From the NCBI GenBank assembly GCA_011052055.1, contig DRJW01000020.1, forward strand, positions 1-8,913: a stretch of DNA of 8,913 nt. Reading direction: 5' to 3'. Shown in pieces: positions 5,680 to 8,913 of this stretch. Positions within the stretch are counted from its first letter, which is position 1. The number at the start of each line of letters is the position of its first letter. The stretch is from Nitrospirota bacterium (GTDB lineage: Bacteria > Nitrospinota_A > UBA7883). Under the pieces are notes generated by a model. That model worked only from the letters and a program-made list of their open reading frames with translations, did not search any database and was not told the DNA's origin. Position numbers and translations under genes: made by a program.

Positions 5680-7941
5680 TTATGGCGCGTTGATTCTTTT
5701 GAACAGGATAAATTTCCTGACAGGATCGTCCCACGCTTTTTCGAACAAATTGGAAAATTCGGGGTTTTTATACAAAGCTTTCCCCTCTTTATATTCTTCG
5801 AATTTAAGATCGGCGTCAGGCGCGAAATCTGGTCTTTTGTAGAACAGGATATATTCTGGCCTGAAATTTTTGATGAGCCCTGTTAAAAACATGGGGAACT
5901 GGGAATGACCGATAGACTGGCGGCCTGTCAATCCAGAGATAAATTGCGGCAGGGATGACACTATTATCGAATCAGGCCTGGTGACCGTTTTTATCACTTG
6001 CGCGATACGCTCAAAATGGCTTTCCGACCGCTTGACCGCTTTCACATTTTGCGTTTGCAAAAATAATGTATGTATGGTGAGCGCCAATACTGAAATCGCA
6101 AGGAGCGTATATTTCGCCCTGTTCCTCATCATTTCAGAAATAATTTTGACCTTTATAAAAACCAGGATCGCCGCAAGAAACAGAACAGGGGAGTACAACA
6201 TCATAAATCTCGGCCTGTAAATCACGCCGGAGTTAATTAGTATAAGCATTGAGCTCAACAAAATAAAAAAAACAAGCGGAGGCGTAAAGTCACGCGGATA
6301 CAAGCAGGTGGCGACAGCGATAAGAAGAACAGCGCTCCACAATATTACCCGGTTCCACGGCGCCCCGAACAGGACATAGGCCAGCGTAGACCCTGCTGAT
6401 GACAGCGGCAGTCTCCACCCTATGTAATAAACGGTGGTCTTGATCTGCTTTTTGGCCTTGTTGAGAAGATATTTTCCCGATTTTATAATAAATCCCGTTT
6501 TGTCCGTCGAGGAATCAGCTCTGAAAATGGGAGGCCGCATGTAAAGGTCAGCCTGTGACCCCATCATGTAGGAAAAGAGGTATATGTTTTTTTTAAGCAG
6601 TCTGATTACATTAAGGTGGTAAATGAGCGTATCGGCCTCGTAATCGCTCAGATGGCTTGTATCCGGGGCGTGTTGTAAAAACTCTTCTCTCGTGTATGAA
6701 AATAGAGGATCGCAACGGTCGATTGAAAACCTGTATTTGTTATTTATATATTCAAGAAACCATCCGTAATCGATAATCATGGTTTTTCCTTCACAACCGG
6801 CTTGATACTGAAGGAAGGAGAAGTTTGAGGCTACCTTATTGTTCAACGAGCTTATAATCCAGGGGCTGGCAACCACCGCGAACAGGGGCAGAAACAGCGT
6901 GTATGAAACGCCAGTCTTCAGCCCCTTTGCTCCCTGGCCGAGAGTTTTAATGATTTTAGGGGCGAGTATGACCAGTGCGAAGCAGGCTATCGCGACCGCT
7001 CCTTCGCCTTTGTTAAAAAACAGCGCGGTCGTGGCGAGAAAAGCGGCGAAAGTCTGGTATCGGTCAAACCGGTTTTCAGCGCAAAACAAAGTCCATAGCA
7101 TGAGCAGATAGTGGAGCGTTATAATTTCAAAACACCCGATCAAAAACTCCTGGGGGAATATTGTGTAGAGACATGCGGCGCTTATCAAAGAGAGCGCGTA
7201 ATAGCCTTTCGAATTGTCGTTGACCGCTTTTTCGCCAATTGTGGTAAACCAGATAAAAATGACTCCCGACAACATCGCTGAATACAAACTGAGCAGGATC
7301 ATGAACGTTGAGTGTTGGATTTGGTCATAACCGGGGTTAAACACATTCAGATATATAGACGTTAAGTAAGGCATGAAGGGGAGCCGGTGCCGGACATGGC
7401 TTAACAACTGGTGGCTCTGGGCGCTCTGTTTTAGCTCTTGCGGGTTATTTGCGAAATCCAGAATGAAATATGGAACTGCGTATTCACCTTTTGAAAATAT
7501 TGTGTGAGCGATCTGGGAATACTCGATCTGGTCCGCAAGCCCCGACGTTCCGCTGATGAGCCCAGGATATACGGACATTTTTATAATTGAAAAGGATAGA
7601 AAAAGCATAACGGCGCAAAAAATAGCCCATATTAAAAACAGGCCGTTTACAGCTGTCTTTAACTTTATAAATTCTCTTCTGTATCGATAAAGAATCCAGG
7701 CGGGAAGAAATGTTGTCGCCAATACAGCCAGCGCGCCGCGTCCGGCGGGCGCGTAGCTTATCATTACTGCTGTAAAAAACAGTATGACAGCTCCGAAACC
7801 GAAAGAGAAACAGACAAGGCGGATAAGACCGGCGCCATCCAGCGTAGTCTTGTATATTTTTTTGTAGAGCGGATAGCCGATAAGAGACGCCGACGCGAAA
7901 ATATAGAGCGCCTTAAGAATGTATATGATTATCTCAGCCAT
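5680..7941 (-). CDS. Polytopic membrane protein, GT-C superfamily glycosyltransferase-like
   Basis: A 753-residue inner-membrane protein with about 13 hydrophobic segments: near 3-23, 41-63, 70-88, 98-120, 211-233, 246-287 (two), 296-330 (two), 347-366, 533-548, 553-571, 577-599 and 608-627. The first long loop holds GLADQIEYSQIAHTIF (134-149), which resembles the acidic first periplasmic loop of GT-C enzymes (PMT, ArnT, GT39-like), where an aspartate is catalytic; D137 is the likely residue. A large loop of about 165 residues (367-531) and the pattern YRPRFMMLYSPVLFL (575-589) also fit, as does a soluble C-terminal part (630-753). Such enzymes move sugars from polyprenyl-phosphate donors on the outer side of the membrane. 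Sequence within the class is very divergent, so the donor and acceptor cannot be named. ATG 7941 follows an in-frame TAA by two codons, so it is the earliest possible start, but its ribosome site is poor. It lies 65 bp after the methyltransferase gene. Confidence 0.7.
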   Translation of the reverse strand: MAEIIIYILKALYIFASASLIGYPLYKKIYKTTLDGAGLIRLVCFSFGFGAVILFFTAVMISYAPAGRGALAVLATTFLPAWILYRYRREFIKLKTAVNGLFLIWAIFCAVMLFLSFSIIKMSVYPGLISGTSGLADQIEYSQIAHTIFSKGEYAVPYFILDFANNPQELKQSAQSHQLLSHVRHRLPFMPYLTSIYLNVFNPGYDQIQHSTFMILLSLYSAMLSGVIFIWFTTIGEKAVNDNSKGYYALSLISAACLYTIFPQEFLIGCFEIITLHYLLMLWTLFCAENRFDRYQTFAAFLATTALFFNKGEGAVAIACFALVILAPKIIKTLGQGAKGLKTGVSYTLFLPLFAVVASPWIISSLNNKVASNFSFLQYQAGCEGKTMIIDYGWFLEYINNKYRFSIDRCDPLFSYTREEFLQHAPDTSHLSDYEADTLIYHLNVIRLLKKNIYLFSYMMGSQADLYMRPPIFRADSSTDKTGFIIKSGKYLLNKAKKQIKTTVYYIGWRLPLSSAGSTLAYVLFGAPWNRVILWSAVLLIAVATCLYPRDFTPPLVFFILLSSMLILINSGVIYRPRFMMLYSPVLFLAAILVFIKVKIISEMMRNRAKYTLLAISVLALTIHTLFLQTQNVKAVKRSESHFERIAQVIKTVTRPDSIIVSSLPQFISGLTGRQSIGHSQFPMFLTGLIKNFRPEYILFYKRPDFAPDADLKFEEYKEGKALYKNPEFSNLFEKAWDDPVRKFILFKRINAP

Positions 7942-8006
7942 TTTTGTTTAAACGCGCCTTGTCTCCCATCGATTTTCCAGCCTGCGGCTAATCCACGCGA
8001 ACTGTT

Positions 8007-8789
8007 TTACCTTCGTTTCACGGCGCGAATCGACACAAGCGGAGCCCAGCGTTTACTCCTTGCTTTTTGTCCGAATAAAATATCGGTCACGCGGCCAAGT
8101 CCGTACCAGTGAAAAACCGGTTCGACAGAGAAACCGAGCGAGTCAAGATTCCCGATAAGCGCCCCGGAGTCGATACCGTCCTGCCCCCATTCTGAAAGAT
8201 CGTACAGCTCGTCGTCGATCACGCCGCACACGCTCTTATACGCGGCTTTGGCGTTATTTATTTTTCTGTAAATTGCCAGCAAGATTTTGAACCTGTCGTA
8301 GAACGTAGCGTCCATGTCGTGATCGGAGTAGAAAATCCCGCCCGGTTTGAGCGCGCGCGCAATCTCGGATGAAAGGCTATCGAACGAGTAGAGATGGTGG
8401 AGCGTGGCGAAGCATGTGATTACGTCGACGCTTGCGTCCGATACGGGAAGATAGTCGACATCCGCTGTCACGCCGTGATCGAATGACGCGCTATGGGCCG
8501 CCAGAATCTTCTGCGATATGTCAAGCCCTATTCGAAGATTGAAAAGCCCTTCGGCGCACGAGGTGACAACACCGCCTCCCGCCCCGATATCGAGCAGGAC
8601 ACCTCCCGGCGCTTTAGCGCGCAGGTCTTCTAAGGTTAACCTCAGCCATCTCTTAAGCGTATCGGACCGCCTGCCGTCTACCTGCTCGTAATGCCCGGAT
8701 ATGGCGTCGTAAAATTCCCTGTTCGCTGATTTAACGCGAGACCTGTCCCATTTATCCTGTTCAGTGTCTTCGCGCTTGTCTTCGGACAT
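8007..8789 (-). CDS. Class I SAM-dependent methyltransferase
   Basis: A 260-residue soluble methyltransferase of the Methyltransf_11 type. SAM-binding motif I is VLLDIGAGGGVVT (64-76), followed by the acidic end of strand 2 in IGLDIS (87-92) and the adenine-side acidic motif TADVDYLPVSDASVD (108-122). Motif IV-like ITCFATLHHLYSF (124-136) and LKPGGIFYSDHDMDATF (147-163) complete the Rossmann fold. The N-terminal NREFYDAISGHYEQ (23-36) is a helix often seen before the fold in small-molecule methyltransferases. It carries no membrane segment. ATG 8789 lies 3 bases after the epimerase TGA (TGAGAAATG), so translation is probably coupled and no separate strong ribosome site is present. In this setting it most likely methylates a sugar, lipid or other biosynthetic intermediate; O-, N- or C-methylation cannot be told apart. 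Confidence 0.85.
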   Translation of the reverse strand: MSEDKREDTEQDKWDRSRVKSANREFYDAISGHYEQVDGRRSDTLKRWLRLTLEDLRAKAPGGVLLDIGAGGGVVTSCAEGLFNLRIGLDISQKILAAHSASFDHGVTADVDYLPVSDASVDVITCFATLHHLYSFDSLSSEIARALKPGGIFYSDHDMDATFYDRFKILLAIYRKINNAKAAYKSVCGVIDDELYDLSEWGQDGIDSGALIGNLDSLGFSVEPVFHWYGLGRVTDILFGQKARSKRWAPLVSIRAVKRR

Positions 8790-8792
8790 TTC

Positions 8793-8913
8793 TCAGGCCA
8801 GCCCGTTGTCTTTGTAAAACCGCCACGCCATCGCTACGCTTTGCTTAAAAGGTCGTTTCGCCCTCCATCCCAGCTCTTGCTCCGCCCTTTCGCTCGAATA
8901 ATATTTATAGGCG
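8793..8913 (-). CDS. NAD-dependent epimerase/dehydratase (extended SDR), C-terminal end
   Basis: The last 39 residues and TGA stop (8793-8795) of a leftward gene that enters from beyond the right edge. The fragment reads YYSSERAEQELGWRAKRPF followed by KQSVAMAWRFYKDNGLA. This S-x-x-A-x-x-E-L-G-W tail followed by an amphipathic helix ending in WRFYKDNG is typical of extended short-chain dehydrogenases (NAD-dependent epimerase/dehydratase, dihydroflavonol reductase-like, HpnA-like). Known members change nucleotide sugars or reduce related substrates. The catalytic YxxxK and the NAD-binding motif lie outside the window, so specificity cannot be judged. It heads the visible part of the minus-strand cluster and is followed 3 bases later by the methyltransferase. 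Confidence 0.68.
   Translation of the reverse strand, partial: AYKYYSSERAEQELGWRAKRPFKQSVAMAWRFYKDNGLA

Noticed and set aside
7942..8006. The 65-bp gap before the GT-C-like gene, with a GTTTAAAC palindrome, as a promoter or terminator
   Set aside because: No paired -35/-10 boxes and no hairpin with a T run were found; the 8-bp palindrome alone is not evidence.

Overview
The window reads as bacterial chromosome of roughly even base composition, densely coded, with Shine-Dalgarno-led starts. An exported DUF302 protein with a Sec signal peptide and two inner-membrane glycosyltransferases of the kind that work on lipid-linked sugars suggest a Gram-negative host. The iron-sulfur-rich flavoprotein and the radical SAM enzyme fit an anaerobe or a sulfur/redox-active lineage (deltaproteobacterial or Nitrospinota-like). 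That taxonomic placement is only a guess from gene content.

Left end (1-2392): a partial YeeE/YedE (Sulf_transp) membrane protein runs leftward off the edge. It is divergent from a 600-residue NADPH/FAD oxidoreductase of the glutamate synthase small-subunit type that carries extra C-terminal ferredoxin-type [4Fe-4S] motifs. The two are separated by a 383-bp intergenic region (207-589). It holds a 37-nt nested inverted repeat, a 19-bp dyad next to it, and a possible 6-codon leader ORF whose stop runs into the ribosome binding site of the oxidoreductase gene. The pairing suggests reduced-sulfur uptake next to a redox enzyme, but the substrate is unknown.

Right part (2435-8913): six genes all on the minus strand. 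In transcription order they are: the tail of an NAD-dependent epimerase/dehydratase, a class I SAM methyltransferase (3-nt gap), a 753-residue GT-C-like polytopic membrane protein, a B12-type radical SAM protein, a membrane-anchored GT2 glycosyltransferase, and a small exported DUF302 protein whose start overlaps the GT2 stop (ATGACTAA). Together they look like a cluster that makes, modifies and transfers a sugar or glycolipid. The epimerase and methyltransferase would alter the sugar, the GT2 enzyme would act on the cytoplasmic face, the GT-C protein would transfer from a polyprenyl-phosphate donor on the periplasmic side, and the radical SAM enzyme would perform a difficult C-H or C-C modification. 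A sigma70-like promoter candidate inside the cluster, just before the radical SAM gene, may give the last three genes their own expression.

The oxidoreductase and the DUF302 gene converge on a 42-bp gap. No tRNA, rRNA, CRISPR array, insertion sequence or clear pseudogene was seen. The most interesting points are the radical SAM enzyme with an expanded CX4CX2C cluster motif in a glycan locus, the structured divergent leader region, and the coupling of a glycosyltransferase to a DUF302 protein.
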